Shown piece by piece: positions 1 through 13,100 of a stretch of 64,000 bases of DNA. The first letter of the stretch is position 1; every line of letters begins with the position of its first letter. The notes under the pieces were generated by a model, which worked only from the letters and a program-made list of their open reading frames with translations, was not told the DNA's origin and did no database searches. The stretch lies in NCBI GenBank assembly GCA_028274465.1, contig CM051456.1, positions 105,809,348 through 105,873,347 on the forward strand, read 5' to 3'. Made by a program: the position numbers and the translations under genes. Origin of the DNA: Plantago ovata. Lineage: Eukaryota > Streptophyta > Magnoliopsida > Lamiales > Plantaginaceae.

Positions 1-329
1 ATTCATGTTAATACCTTATTCATATTAAATTGGTTATTCATGCTTAATATGCATGATAAATTTGCTTTAAGTTAGTTATGTTAAATTGCTTAAGTTAGTT
101 CTGTTTTCATGTTATTATATTCATGCTTAATATTTATGTTAAATTTGCTTAATATTTTGTTAAATTTTGAATTAAGTTGGATTAAGTTTGATTAATTAAA
201 AAGATTAAAATTCTGCCTACTTATTAGTTCTGATAATTATAATTATGTTAATTATTTTAATTATGTTATATAAGCTATTAAGTGTGATGATGCTATTATA
301 ATCGGTTTTTGTGTGTTGGTAAGATTTTT

Positions 330-655
330 CTTGGGCCCTAACTAATAGTATATGCTTACTATCGACCAGTGAGCGTTACATTGGTTAGGTCCCATAGAAA
401 AGTCTCTCCATCATTTAATCGAACTGGTTGTATTTGACTGAACACACATAAGAGTTTGTTTTTCATTGAAATGAATAGGTGTGATGATGATATACATATA
501 TTAGTTTGGAAGTGTTGGATTAGGCTTACATTGGGTGATAACTAATACTATACGTTTACTGTCGATCAGTAAGCGTTTTATTGGTTTGCACCCATTGGTA
601 AGCCTTACTGACATTTAAGCAAACTGATTGTATTTAACTGAACACCCATTGTGTT
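330..655. repeat. Imperfect direct duplication in the CACTA interior
   Basis: A block of about 110 bp at 330-445 recurs at about 540-655. Shared words include CTAACTAATA, TTACTRTCGAYCAGT, TTGTATTT and TGAACAC. A second small duplication (TCCTCGTCTRTACTTATTAAG) occurs at about 750 and 930. The rest of 1-990 is AT-rich with no convincing coding region. Confidence 0.6.
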
Positions 656-992
656 GTGAATGATTGTAGTAGGCAGGCACCGTAATAAATGGACTTTATT
701 TCCTGGTATCCATAGAGTAAACATTACAAACTTTCCTTGCTTTCCGAATCCTCGTCTATACTTATTAAGTGACAATAAGTTAACTAACAATCAAGTGTAG
801 TCGGGGTAAAATCAAGGAAAGTTTGTATTGCGGTAATCATGTCAAGCAAGGAAATGTTAGTTAAATATGATTTACATGTATAAAAAACACAATCACATTG
901 GCCTTCGAACACACCATCATTTCTGAGTCCTCGTCTGTACTTATTAAGTGACAACTTATTAACTGACAATAAGTTAACTAACAATCAAGACA

Positions 993-1758
993 ATGAACGT
1001 CGATGGTCAAGCACAACCCCACGGCGGCGATGATGGTCAAGCACTGTCCTAGGGCGGCGACAATGGGTTGCCTGTCTTGTCTGTTGGGCAGGGTTCCATG
1101 TAAGTTTTGTACTTAAAGTTTGTATTTAATTGTTTTTATATATAGTTGTGTGTATCCATAATTATTTTTTTAATATGTGTTACAGGTTTCACCCGCCTGA
1201 AGCTAATAGAAGTTGGGTAACATCATCCGTAGAAGATTTCATACGCTTCCAGAGCCAGGGAGTGGGGGTGAAAGGTGGAGTATGCTTCCTATGTCCGCAA
1301 AGGAGCAGTTTTTCGAGGAATTGAAGGTACTTTATTTGTATTTAATAACTTTACGTCCGCATTTATGATGTTGGGTAGGCGGCGCCCATGATTATGTTAG
1401 ACCGCAACCTTAGGTTATTGAGTAGGCGGCGCTCACTAATTAAGTGTAACATTTGGGTAAATTGTGTTTCATTTCACTTATGTACATTGAATATATATTG
1501 CAGAACTACTACTATATGCCTCCTGCTCATATGGAGGAGTTGTGGAATGCGTTCCTGGTCCGAGGATCTAGCATCCACATGCATACGATGATGAGAGTCA
1601 AAACTGACTGGAGCAAGGAAGGAAAATGGCCCCTATGGATTGACACGGCTTCTCGGTCGCTGTGGGAAGCGTACTGGAACCGGGACCCTCCCCTCATCCG
1701 GCCGCACCACCATGCTGGAGCTTTGGGTGGGGTGGAGAACGCAGAGGCAGAGGAGTAG
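993..1758 (+). pseudogene. CACTA-encoded En/Spm-like protein, three exons, degraded
   Basis: Three exons fit GT-AG rules: 993-1099, 1186-1326 and 1504-1758. Exon 1 contains the phrase NGLPVLS, exon 2 ends with PGSGGERWSMLP in one frame, and exon 3 begins NYYYMPPAHMEELWNAF. The same three blocks, in the same order with introns at the same places, occur on the minus strand at 22036-22842. The W..(V/L)P...KE..(W/F)EE pattern resembles the plant Ptta/En/Spm (Transposase_24) family. Exon 1 has an in-frame stop near 1050 and exon 2 changes frame between about 1205 and 1215, so this copy is broken or carries sequence errors. The function is probably DNA binding at subterminal repeats, by analogy with TNPA; that is inference. 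Confidence 0.55.
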
Positions 1759-1997
1759 CTAGTAGTTTTAGTATTTTTAGTTTATGTTCGTACATTGTAG
1801 GATTGCATCTCCCTACATTTTGAGATGCTCGTTTTTTATGTTCATGTTCGTACATTTTAGTATTTCTGTATGTAGAATTTTAGTTTGTTGAATGAAATTT
1901 ATAGTTTGTACCGTCAATCATCGTACATAAATCTCTGGCGCATTCAATTTTAACTCGAACAACAAACATTATTTGAAAACAATAACAACAATTAAAA

Positions 1998-2057
<60 letters not shown>
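1998..2057. repeat. (TA)n microsatellite, left array
   Basis: About 30 uninterrupted TA units end exactly at the left border of the Stowaway element. Reading frames through it encode only Tyr-Ile runs and are not genes. Confidence 0.95.
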
Positions 2058-2739
<682 letters not shown>

Positions 2740-2740
2740 A

Positions 2741-4290
2741 GTTTATCGATTAGGATACTAACTATGTTTGACGGGTGCATTCCGCTATGGCTTAGAATAC
2801 TAACCGCGTTCGACGGATTTATTCCATAACAGTTTAGAACAGTAAATGTGTTCGACGGATATATTCATCAATAGTTTAGAACATTAACTATCTTTTTAAA
2901 AACGGGTCTATTCTGCGAATACTTTAACAGACTACATGATTTCGCCCTGTCTACTATAAAATATTTCTGAAAAAAATTCTATTAGAGGGATCTATTATGT
3001 AAAATTTGAGCACTAACTATATATGTTTCACTGATGCATTCCTCTATACTTTAGAAAACATAACTACTGTGTCTGACGGGTCTATTTAGTAAAATTTTAG
3101 ATCATTAACTATGTCCGATGAGTTTACTTCACAATAGTTTAGACCATTAACTATGTTTGTTGGATCTTAGCCGCTATAGTTTAGAAAGCTAACTTTGTTT
3201 TTTTCGATGGATCTATTCCAAAATACTATAAAAGACTACATATTTTAGACGGGTCTATTTTATAATAGTTTAGCACAGTTGGTATTCTACGGGTATATGT
3301 TAAACATTAGAATATTAACTATATTCGACGGGTGCATTCCGATATACTTAAGATTTAAGAATACTAGATCTTTAAATGTGGGTCTATTTCGCAATAGTTT
3401 GGAACATTAACTGGTGCTATTTCACGGGTCTATTCCACAAATAGTTTAAGAGACTACATATTTTTCACGGGTCACTTACACAATAGTTCAAAAACAGTCA
3501 GTGTTCAATGGGTCTATTCTGCAATATTAAGAACACTAACTATATTTGGCGGATGCATTTTATACTTTAGAAAACTAACCATGTCCGACGTGTACATGTA
3601 TTTGATAATAGTTTAGATCATTAACTGTGGATGACAGATCTATTTCACAATAATTAAAACTGTAACTTTTTTCCGACGGGCCTATTCCTCAAATACTTTA
3701 GAAGGCTACATGTTTTCAACAGGTCTATTCACAATAGTTCAAAACAGTTAATGTTCTATGATTCTATTTTTCATTGAACCCGAACTGTGTGCGACAGATC
3801 TTCTTTTCAATGATTTAGAATATATACTGATCACATTTTTTTACTTGATAAAGTTTTGTGGGACTATTTTGTAAATTCTATATTCATAAAAATAAATAGA
3901 AAGATCATTGTTTTTTCTTTTAATTGACTTTCATTAAATTATTTGTAAATTTATTATTTTCCATCGAATTTCGACGTGTCTAATCCAATGTCTGTATTCA
4001 GCGGGTCCATTCCGCGATAATTTGAACAACGATTGTGTTCGACGGGTTTATTTTGCAAGAATTTAGAATATTAACCGTATTTGACGGGTTTATTCCGCAA
4101 TAGTTTAGACCATGAAATATGTTCGACTGGACTATTTCACAATAATTTAGAATATATAATGATCACATTGATGGAACTATTCTACAAAATTATCTATCAA
4201 TAAAAAATAAATATCGATGTTCATTTAGTTTACTTTCATATATAATAATTTGTGAAATTACTATTCCCCGTCGAAACTCGACGGATTATT
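2741..4290. repeat. Degenerate satellite with higher-order structure
   Basis: About 1.5 kb is built from variants of a unit of roughly 40 bp with a core like TTCGACGGGTCTATTC followed by CAATAGTTTAGAACATTAAC. Variant monomers recur in order. The type with GACTACAT appears near 2930, 3235, 3450 and 3715. The type with GATGCATT or GGTGCATT appears near 2775, 3035, 3325 and 3555. This gives a higher-order period of roughly 210-300 bp. The block abuts the CACTA terminus at 2739 and fades before the PSRP-3 promoter. No coding region is seen. Confidence 0.75.
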
Positions 4291-4560
4291 TACTAATGTA
4301 ATTAATAAAAATGAAATACGTATAAAATCCACGGGATGGTCGGGTGAATGTATTTGTCATGAAACAGTACCGGACCATGCTATTTGAAACTTTTAGCCCA
4401 ACCCAGGTCACCAGTCAGTTGCTTTTGGACTCTCTGACCGGCCCACTTCACTAATCCTATCCTATCCATCAGTAGTACCTTATCCATGGTAGATCCTCTG
4501 TTTGCACCACCATGCCTTCTTTTGACATCTAAAATCTCTTCTCTCTCTATCTAACTGAAA

Positions 4561-5717
4561 ATGTTAACAATGGCAGTTCAAGCAAATGGCAGTTTTACAT
4601 GTGGCGCATCTTTTGTTTCCAACAATCTATCTTCTTTACCATCCAAAAACTCACTGCTTACTTCAAGCCAAGAGCTTCATCTTTGCTACTCACCAGTAGA
4701 AGAACTCAAAGGCTAAGTGCTGTTGCAGAATTGGATCAAGCTGAAACACTTGATGAAGTTTCAGAACCAGAATTTGTTGCAGAACCACCTCAGGTTAAAT
4801 TCGTTCATCAACTCTTATATATTCTTGTCTCTTTTCTGGTTCTTCCATAATTTATCTCTGTTTGAGTTCATTGTTCTATACATGGTGATTGGTGATAACG
4901 AGTTTTTATGTTCTATAATCTGGTAGACCATTTCAATTCTGGACCAGTGTGATTAAAAATGAGTTTTAAGCTACTAGTAAATTACCATTATTATATTAAA
5001 GTAACAGTTTGAGTCTTGTTACTGGTAAAATCTGAACTGGTCAATACTTATAAACCGAATCAAATTGCATGCTTATTGTGCCACATTGCCAATTTATCAA
5101 TCCCAGCCGCCTAAATTGGCATATGCCACTGGATTTTCAATCAAGAGCAATGACCAATTGTTACTCTCAAACTAGGCTGAATTGATATGCACTTGTAATT
5201 AAAAGTAAAAACGAAAAATGTTATTCGATGGAGCAGAGAATTTGATTCTGGGATATGGTACCTAAATTTGAATATAATTAAACTTTTTTTTTTACTGCCT
5301 TGTTACTTGTTAAAGAACCAAAGGGTGTTTCATAACCTTTGTAAGAAGCCCTTTGCATTCTATTCATGGTGCAATCAATCATTCTTTGTAGTAGTTTTTA
5401 ATAGTCAAGTAAACTTTAATTGTAAGTTGGTTTGGGTTTTGTAGAAGGAGGAGGTGAAAATGGCGAAACCGAAGCTAGTGTTGAAGTTTGTGTGGATGGA
5501 AAAGAACATCGGTCTAGCACTGGATCAAGAAATACCAGGCTATGGAACGGTACCGTTGAGTTCTTACTCGTTTTGGCCTAGGAAAGACGCGTGGGAAGAT
5601 CTCAAAACCGCATTGGAGAGCAAGCCATGGATTTCCCAGAAGAAAATGATCATACTTCTTAACCAGGCCACTGATGTTATCAATCTCTGGCAGCAGAGTG
5701 GTGGCAATTTGTCCTGA
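4561..5717 (+). CDS. PSRP3: Small ribosomal subunit protein cS23 (PSRP-3/Ycf65), chloroplastic
   Basis: A nuclear gene for a protein of the plastid 30S ribosome. There are two exons, 4561-4793 and 5445-5717, with a GT-AG intron. Exon 2 encodes the complete conserved Ycf65 domain, including [25 protein letters not shown] and the C-terminus [10 protein letters not shown]. Exon 1 starts [12 protein letters not shown] and looks like a chloroplast transit peptide (Ser/Thr-rich, few acidic residues), then an acidic linker ([15 protein letters not shown]). The presequence start and the linker are in different frames: one base appears to be missing between about 4640 and 4690. Restoring one base to the count makes exon 1 78 codons, so a sequencing deletion is likelier than a dead gene. 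Expected length is about 168 residues, normal for the family. Confidence 0.9.
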
Positions 5718-6569
5718 TCAATGAACTATTATTATTCTGTATCAGATAGCATTTGTTCTTTCTGCTTATATAAGTTGTGACCTCTCTGTGTTACTTTGGA
5801 GTATTGAATTGAGTTTTTCAAGTGTTTCTTTGCTTCCAGCACACCTAAACTAACAACCGCCATTTTGGTAACAATTTAGCAATTTAAACTAGGCCTTGTA
5901 TTTGGGTCAATGAACTATTAATTCATCTAAATTCTTGTTAAATTCCATACCATTTTTTTTAGATACAATATTACATTACAGTACAATACAATGTTTGGCC
6001 TTGGACAAATTTATATCACTAAATCTCTAATCACCTATTTCAATCAATCTCTATACAAAGCAAATAATCACCTATTTAAATGTGTAGTTGACATATCATA
6101 ATTATTTTTAATTAATACAGTATTTTGAGAAATTAATAAAAATTGAATGAGTAGTATTAAAATATGTAAAAATTCTAAAACAACAATTATAAAAATGGAG
6201 GGAGTATATGTATCTCGAGATGATGGTCTAATGTCATCTCCACAACTCCCCCACTTACCCATATTCAATTTTCAGTGACACAGGGCTGCTACCTGCTAGA
6301 AGTTTCCATTGAATTTAAAAGTTGTTAATCTTATAAGTTATAATTAGTTGACTTTGATTATCTTAGTGAATCGGTTGATGACCATGACTAAATCATATTT
6401 TTAGCTCTCTATTATTAGATCTCAGTCACAGCTACTAGTCTATTATTAATTCTAACTCCGATCACTTTTATACTATGCATTGCAAGAAACATGGTACTTC
6501 ATGGCCATAGTATATCTATAACTAGTTTAATTTGAACAGTTTCCAGTCAAGCAAAAAAGAACAATTGAT
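5718..6569. other. Intergenic spacer between PSRP-3 and ALMT
   Basis: AT-rich sequence with no gene. Near 6195 the words GGAGGGAGTATATG resemble one end of a Stowaway-type MITE, but no matching left end was found, so at most a remnant is present. The 3' part must hold the ALMT promoter; no TATA box could be chosen with confidence. Confidence 0.5.
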
Positions 6570-8738
6570 ATGTCAGGAAACAGTTTTGACGGAAAAAGCA
6601 GAGAAAGACTGCTCTATTTTGGTAGCTTAGAGAGCCAAAGTGACGAGAATGTCAACATTTTCAAGTCTCTAAGTTACAAAATCAAGAGTTGCTGCAATGA
6701 GTTCAAGGAATTTTCTTGCAAAGCTATGGAGATGGCCGTAACGATCCTCGTAAGATCATGCATGCTATCAAGATGGGATTGGCATTGACCATTGTTTCAT
6801 TGCTCATCTACTGGAAAGAGCCTTTTCCTGATATTGCTCAGTACTCTATCTGGGCGATTTTAACTGTCATCGTCATGTTTGAGTTCAGCATTGGTATGTC
6901 TTATATATTTATGAAGTATATGTCTAGTAAACTTTCTGTCATTAGTGTTGAAATTGTTGTCTATGCTTTGTGGCGTTATGGTGTTGTTTTTCACGCAGGA
7001 GCAACGTTTATAAAGGATTTAATCGCGGTCTAGGGACGTTTTGTGCTGGAGTACTCGCATTCTGCTTTGCAGAACTGGCCCTGGTTGCTGGAAAATATGA
7101 AGAAGTTGTTATAATCACAAGTATTTTCTCATAGGTGTGTACTTCATAAGACTACTATGAGTACTAATCAATTGATTCTTGTGCAAGATTCTTGTTAAAG
7201 TTCCTAACGTCATTTTGATAATTGGCAGCTGCATTTGCTTCGTACCTAAACTATATCCGACAATGGCCCCGTATGAATATGGATACCGTGTTTTTGTATT
7301 GACTTACTGCATCTTGATGATAGCTGGAAACAAGACAAGAGCCTATACAGAGGCCATACTCACAAGACTAATGCTTATAGCGGTAGGAGCCGGTGTGTGT
7401 TTGCTTATAAATATATGTATTTATCCCATTTGGGCAGGCGAGGATTTGCATCGTTTGGTTGTTAAGAATTTCAGGGATCTTGCAACTTCTTTAGAAGGTT
7501 TGGTTTACATAAATCGTCACTCTTTTAATTCAAAGTACTTATTTCTTTTTCGTGATTAAATGGTGTGTTGAACCAATCTGCAGGATGTGTCAATGGTTAT
7601 TTGCAGTGTTTTGAATATGAGAGAATCCCATCGAAAATTCTTACTTACCAACCATCTGATGATCAATTGTACAGTGGTTATAGATCAGTTGTAGAGTCCA
7701 CAAGTAGAGAAAATGCACTGGTATATCTTGTACTAATTATGAACATTTTAACTTCTTGCCAATGAGATAATACAACTTAAGAAATCTACATAAGATTGAC
7801 AAATTTTTATCCGATACTTGTTTGAAAATAGCTGGGATTCGCCACCTGGGAGCCGCCTCATGGCCGTTACAAGATGCTGAACTATCCTTGGAGAAACTAT
7901 GTAAAATTAAGTGGTGCGCTCAGGCATTGTGCTTTCATGGTCATGGCACTACATGGATCCCTCCTCTCTGAAATTCAGGTACTTTAATCGAATCAAAGGC
8001 GCATGGATTTTACATGAATTCATCTACATTGTCAACCTTTCATTTTCCTCTTTGAATTTTACTGAGATTATCATTTAACTAATGAGTGTAAAATCTGAAA
8101 ATGTAGGCTCCTCCAGAGAAGAGGGAACTTTTTCGTAGTGAACTTCAAAGGGTTGGAGCGGAGGGAGCAAATTTTTTACGCCAACTTGGTAGTAAAATCG
8201 AGAAGATGGAAAAGCTCGACTCCGATCCCATACTCAAGGAAGTGCACAATGCAGCAGAAAGCTTGCAAAAAACGATAGACCAACGGTCTTACCTTCTTGT
8301 TAAATCTGAAAGATGGGAGATTGGCAACCGCCCTCATGAGTTGTTAGATCTTGGAAGTGAAGAAAAAGAGAGTGAAGAGGCACTACATCTAAGATCAATG
8401 TCTACAATACCTACATTGATCTCAAACTTGTCACAAAATGACTTCACGTTTAATGGCGATGTAAAAAGCAAATGCGATGGCCGTCATGCTATTCACTTGA
8501 TGGTGAGTGTATGATCAACATTGATGAAATTGAAACATATGAAAGTGCGAGTTCTTTGTCATTGGCTACATTCGCTTCCCTCCTAATAGAGTTTGTAGCC
8601 AGGCTTCAAAATCTTGTTGATGCTTTTGAGGAATTAAGCGAAAAAGCGGCGTTTAGAGATGCGATCTGTCAACTACATGAAAGAACAAATGCGGGTTTGT
8701 GGACGCGATTGGTGAGATGTCTCAGATTCAAGAAGTGA
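6570..8738 (+). CDS. ALMT: Aluminium-activated malate transporter family channel (vacuolar-type clade)
   Basis: ALMT proteins are plant anion channels for malate and chloride. This one resembles the tonoplast clade that includes ALMT9 and ALMT4. Six exons fit: 6570-6893, 6999-7134, 7229-7497, 7584-7720, 7832-7978 and 8107-8738. Diagnostic blocks are [91 protein letters not shown] and [15 protein letters not shown]. The N-terminal half is a set of hydrophobic helices and the C-terminal half is cytosolic. Five exon-internal frame breaks occur (near 6731, 7015, 7127, 7249 and 8490). Each is explained by one missing base, four of them in short homopolymers, and adding them gives consistent splice phases and about 549 residues. 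It is either an error-laden copy of a live gene or, less likely, a young pseudogene. Confidence 0.85.
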
Positions 8739-10120
8739 TGTCCCAAGAACAATATACTTGCACAGGTGCAATTGATGTGTTGCTTGTATTGAATGATTAA
8801 GAGATAGTATATACAGAGAAATTAATTATAGGACAATAAATTAATTGGTGAATTGCTTTGTTCATGTGTAGGTGTGGATGTGAACAAGCCTAATCTAAAA
8901 TATAAAGTAAAAAAAGTATTCAGTGTTGAATGAGTTCATTAAAAAACAAATTATGGGTAATTATGAATGTGAGAGTTCTTCGACTCATCAAATACTTTAT
9001 AACTACTCCAATCCAAATATTTCATAGTATTCAATTTATATTTGTTTTACTATAAATATATATATTATACATATATTTTTTAAACGGAAATATATATTAT
9101 TATATATAAATATATATTTTCACTTTTGACAAACTGCAAATACACATGTACTCAAATATTTGGGGCATCTACGTATAATAAATCCATTACATTCTGGTTA
9201 CGCTTATGTACATTTCAAATCTTTGTGTCCGAGACCAATAAGACATTTGGCACGAGACAGGAGGAATAAATTGTCTAACGTTAATACTTGGGTTAACATA
9301 ATATTTGTCACATATGCCATATGCCTAGGAAAAACCGTAAATAATTACGAATAAAGAAAAAAGTTAAGGAGGAATGAAAAACATTTTTTTAAAATAAAAG
9401 TACCTAAAGGTGAAAAAATCATGTACGCACCATTTTTATTATTTAACGAATAAATTTCAAATTGAATTAAACATTTATTAGGAAATGTTCATTGGACTTT
9501 ATTTGTATTTTATGGAATCTCATTGAAGGGGTGAGATGACTAGTGGTCTAGTGAACTACTTTAACTTAAATCTGTTTTGATTTCAATCATTCAACACTCC
9601 AGTAGTAAAATAAATGGTATTTAAAGTCATGTCGTAATTGCGTCACCGTTCATTAATTTCTTCCAATTTTTATAGCTAGTGCGCTCTAGTCCATTGCCAG
9701 AGTTGAGTTTCAATGACAATCGTGACTAGTTACCAGTAGCATTATTTGCAGGGTAAGTCATTTAGCGCCCAAATATAAATGTTTAACGTTTATGTACAAA
9801 CCAGAACGAGTGATATCACGTGCCTTGAGTGGGAGCCCGTTAGGTATCGTATGATCACCACATGGGATATCATGTGCCCCCGATCTTCATTTTTCATCTA
9901 CGTCTCGTTTAATCAAAGTTCACCGTGAAAATTCAACCAAAAAGTTATTCGAAAAGGCGTAAAAGTAAAAAAAAAAAAATATTTTATTTATAAAAAGATG
10001 AATAAAAGTTAAAGAAATCGCGTGACCTTTTTTCCTCCTCTCATTTTCCAACACAAAATAGAGCGATTTTCAGTAAAAGACAAAGAAATCGCACTTCAAG
10101 CCCAACGCTTATATTGGATG
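8739..10120. other. Intergenic spacer between ALMT and PP2A-A
   Basis: AT-rich DNA with no gene-like reading frame and no recognisable mobile element. The last 100-150 bp probably hold the promoter and transcription start of the PP2A-A gene. No clear TATA box was identified. Confidence 0.5.
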
Positions 10121-13100
10121 GTTGTAAATACCGTCTTTCTTCAGACATTTGTTTGCAGAATAGAAGAAAACCACAAATCCTCTCTCTTGCTCGAATCTGA
10201 GGAACGCCGGCGGAAATTCGTTGCTTCCGGTAACTCTATCACTCCCATTTCTTTACGAATTTGTATGTATACGATTCCTATTCCCTGATTTGCCTGTTTT
10301 TATTTTCAAGGATGTACAGATCTTAGGTTTTCACCTCTCGATTTGGATTTTCTCACTTTTATTTCAACTAGGGATTTCGATTGTGGTAAGCTCGATTCAA
10401 TTAAGCCATCAAATTGTGTTCTTTTCATATGACCTCAATTGAATTTCGTAATGATTGGATACATTCCTTTGATTTTCGAGATTTAAGATATAAAAATCAA
10501 ATCTTGGATCCTTAGGGATTCAAATGACCTTATATTTACTATTTGAATGCTGAGTTATCTTGTGTACCTTTGGGAGGATTCTGTTTTCTGTATGATTTGT
10601 GTGTAGCTGATTCAAGGCTCTTTATTTTCTCATGTTTTATTGTAGCTATCTGTGTAATTTAGTCGCGCCATGTCGATGGTGGATGAGCCACTCTATCCAA
10701 TAGCAGTGCTGATAGATGAGTTAAAGAATGACGACATTCAGCTACGGTTGAACTCTATTAGAAGACTGTCTACCATAGCACGTGCGCTTGGGGAGGAGAG
10801 GACCCGGAAGGAGTTGATTCCATTTCTGAGTGAGAACAATGATGATGACGACGAGGTTCTGCTCGCGATGGCTGAAGAATTGGGTGTTTTTATTCCTTAC
10901 GTTGGAGGCGTGGAGCATGCCCACGTGTTGCTCCCTCCCCTCGAAACACTTTGTACTGTGGAGGAGACATGCGTCAGGGATAAAGCAGTTGAGTCATTGT
11001 GCAGAATTGGATCTCAGATGAGGGAAAGTGATTTGGTAGACTGGTTCATTCCTCTTGTGAAGGTCAGATATCATTTTCTTGTCCGTTGTATATTATCAGT
11101 GCCAGTTATTAATTGCAGTGGCTTTTAATAAAGGTGGTGGTCTTCAGAATTCAATGAATTGAATCAATAGTCGTGTCACTTTGAGTAACTTAAGTCCTTT
11201 GTCCAAACACTTAATTAACTATGCCAGTTGAAATTACCTAACCCCTTAATCTTTATCAATGCCCTTGGATATATTTCTCAAATCTACTAACTTGCAATAT
11301 TTGGAGGGTTTGCATAATCTTTCTACCAAATAATCATAATAATAATTGCTTTGTTTGTAATTTTGGAGGGTCTACGGAGTCCAATTCTACCAAATTATTA
11401 TAATAATTGTTTTGTTTGCAATGTTGTGCTATGTTTACTCATTACTCATTCCGTGCATTGCTTGAGCTCAGGAAAGTAAAATTGTAGAATGAAAGCGGAC
11501 CATTGTTAATTGTAAATATGTGTATCGCAAGTCCAATTTGTGGATCAATAGTTGTCAATAACGGTCTCTATCGCGCCGCTTCGCTATGAAACAGCCTTGG
11601 CCCTTGATGCGCTACGGGAGTGGTGCACCTTCATAAAGCGTCCTGGAGCAGCATCTAAACTCCGCAATCCGGAGTGGCGCTCCAGGCGCTATATGAACAC
11701 TGGGCCATTTTAGAGGTGTTTTTAGGTTAAAAGTGTGATTTTTCCCGACCTAAACCTAGTCTTCTTCACTTGTGCTCAGTGACTATTTCTCCTAATCTCT
11801 CAAACGTTTACTTCTTTCTTTCTTCTTTCTTTTTCTTTCTTCTTTCCGTTCCTTCCTCTTGCTGCCACCTTGCCGGCACCTATTGCTGGCCGATCTCCCA
11901 GGCAGCAAATGGTGACAATGAAAAAGTGAGTTTTGAAAATGAAGATGATTAGTGATGTTTGATCAGTCTGGTTATTTATCTAAGACTTTTCGTGAACAAT
12001 TTGATATTCGTTGCTTAGAGTTTGTTGAATTTGTGCTTGGTTGCTTGCTTCAAGACTCGCTTATTAATTTTTTATGCCTTATGTATGTCTTGTGACTTTA
12101 ATAATTCACAATTTCATTGGATTTTGAGTATTTGTTCGCAGTAAATATGTGAACTACTATGTAATTGGTATGAAAACACATAAAAAAGTCTTCAAATAAC
12201 GATGCCCCGCTATCCCACTACTGGAGGTCAGCCACTCTGGCGCAATCCAGGATCGATAACCTTGGGGTTAAATAAATTTGTATCTATACTCTACTGGCGT
12301 CCTCTCAATTTACCTCTGTTAGATCGTTTGTTGGTTTTTCCTTATTCCAGTCCTGCTGGTATTTTTTCTCATGTTGGTTACTATATTTTTGTTTTGATTG
12401 GATGTGATTGTCTTGCAATTACAGAGGTTGGCAGCTGGTGAATGGTTTACAGCTCGAGTCTCTGCTTGTGGGCTGTTCCATATTGCTTACCCTAGTGCAC
12501 CAGATCTCTTAAAGACAGAACTGAGGTCCATATACAGCCAACTATGTCAAGATGACATGCCTATGGTGAGAAGGGCTGCTGCAACAAATTTAGGGAAATT
12601 TGCTGCCACTGTAGAAGCCGCTAATCTCAAGACTGATATCATGTCTATGTTTGAGGATCTTACCCAGGATGGTAACCACTTTACTCTTTTTATGTTCTGT
12701 GACAAATTTTTACTAATTATGTAATACACGGTGATGAAGTGATCAAGTAGGTCCTAAAACCAAGGTCATGTGTGTTATTCAAGTATAATTGACTAAATTG
12801 CAAATATGTAAATGCCAAACAAGTTATCGCGTGTTAAATTTGAAGTTGTAATATTTGGCCTCGGGTTAGTTTGAGTTTTCCAGTAGTTACCTGATGGTAT
12901 AATTGACTAAGTATAATTGTGTGTTATTTAAGTATAATTGACTAAATTGCAAATATGTAAATGCCAAACAAGTTGTCGCGTGGTAAATTATAGAAGTTGC
13001 TATATTTGGCCTCGGGTTAGTTTGAGTTTTCCAGTAGTTAGAAGTGTAGAATTAACTAGGTCACCTGATGGTATTAAGTTATTAGCAATTATATAAGTTA

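Noticed and set aside
2741-4290. Extended CACTA subterminal repeats (CGACGG words)
   Set aside because: The block lies outside the CACTA terminus at 2739, its unit is about 40 bp with a different sequence (CGACGGGTCTATTC), and it lacks the dyad arrangement.
6068-6268. Full Stowaway MITE upstream of the ALMT gene
   Set aside because: Only one end-like word (GGAGGGAGTA) is present and no matching inverted end or TA pair could be found.
9160-9354. 64-codon frame between ALMT and PP2A-A
   Set aside because: It has low-complexity AT-rich context, no splice or family support, and a length expected by chance.
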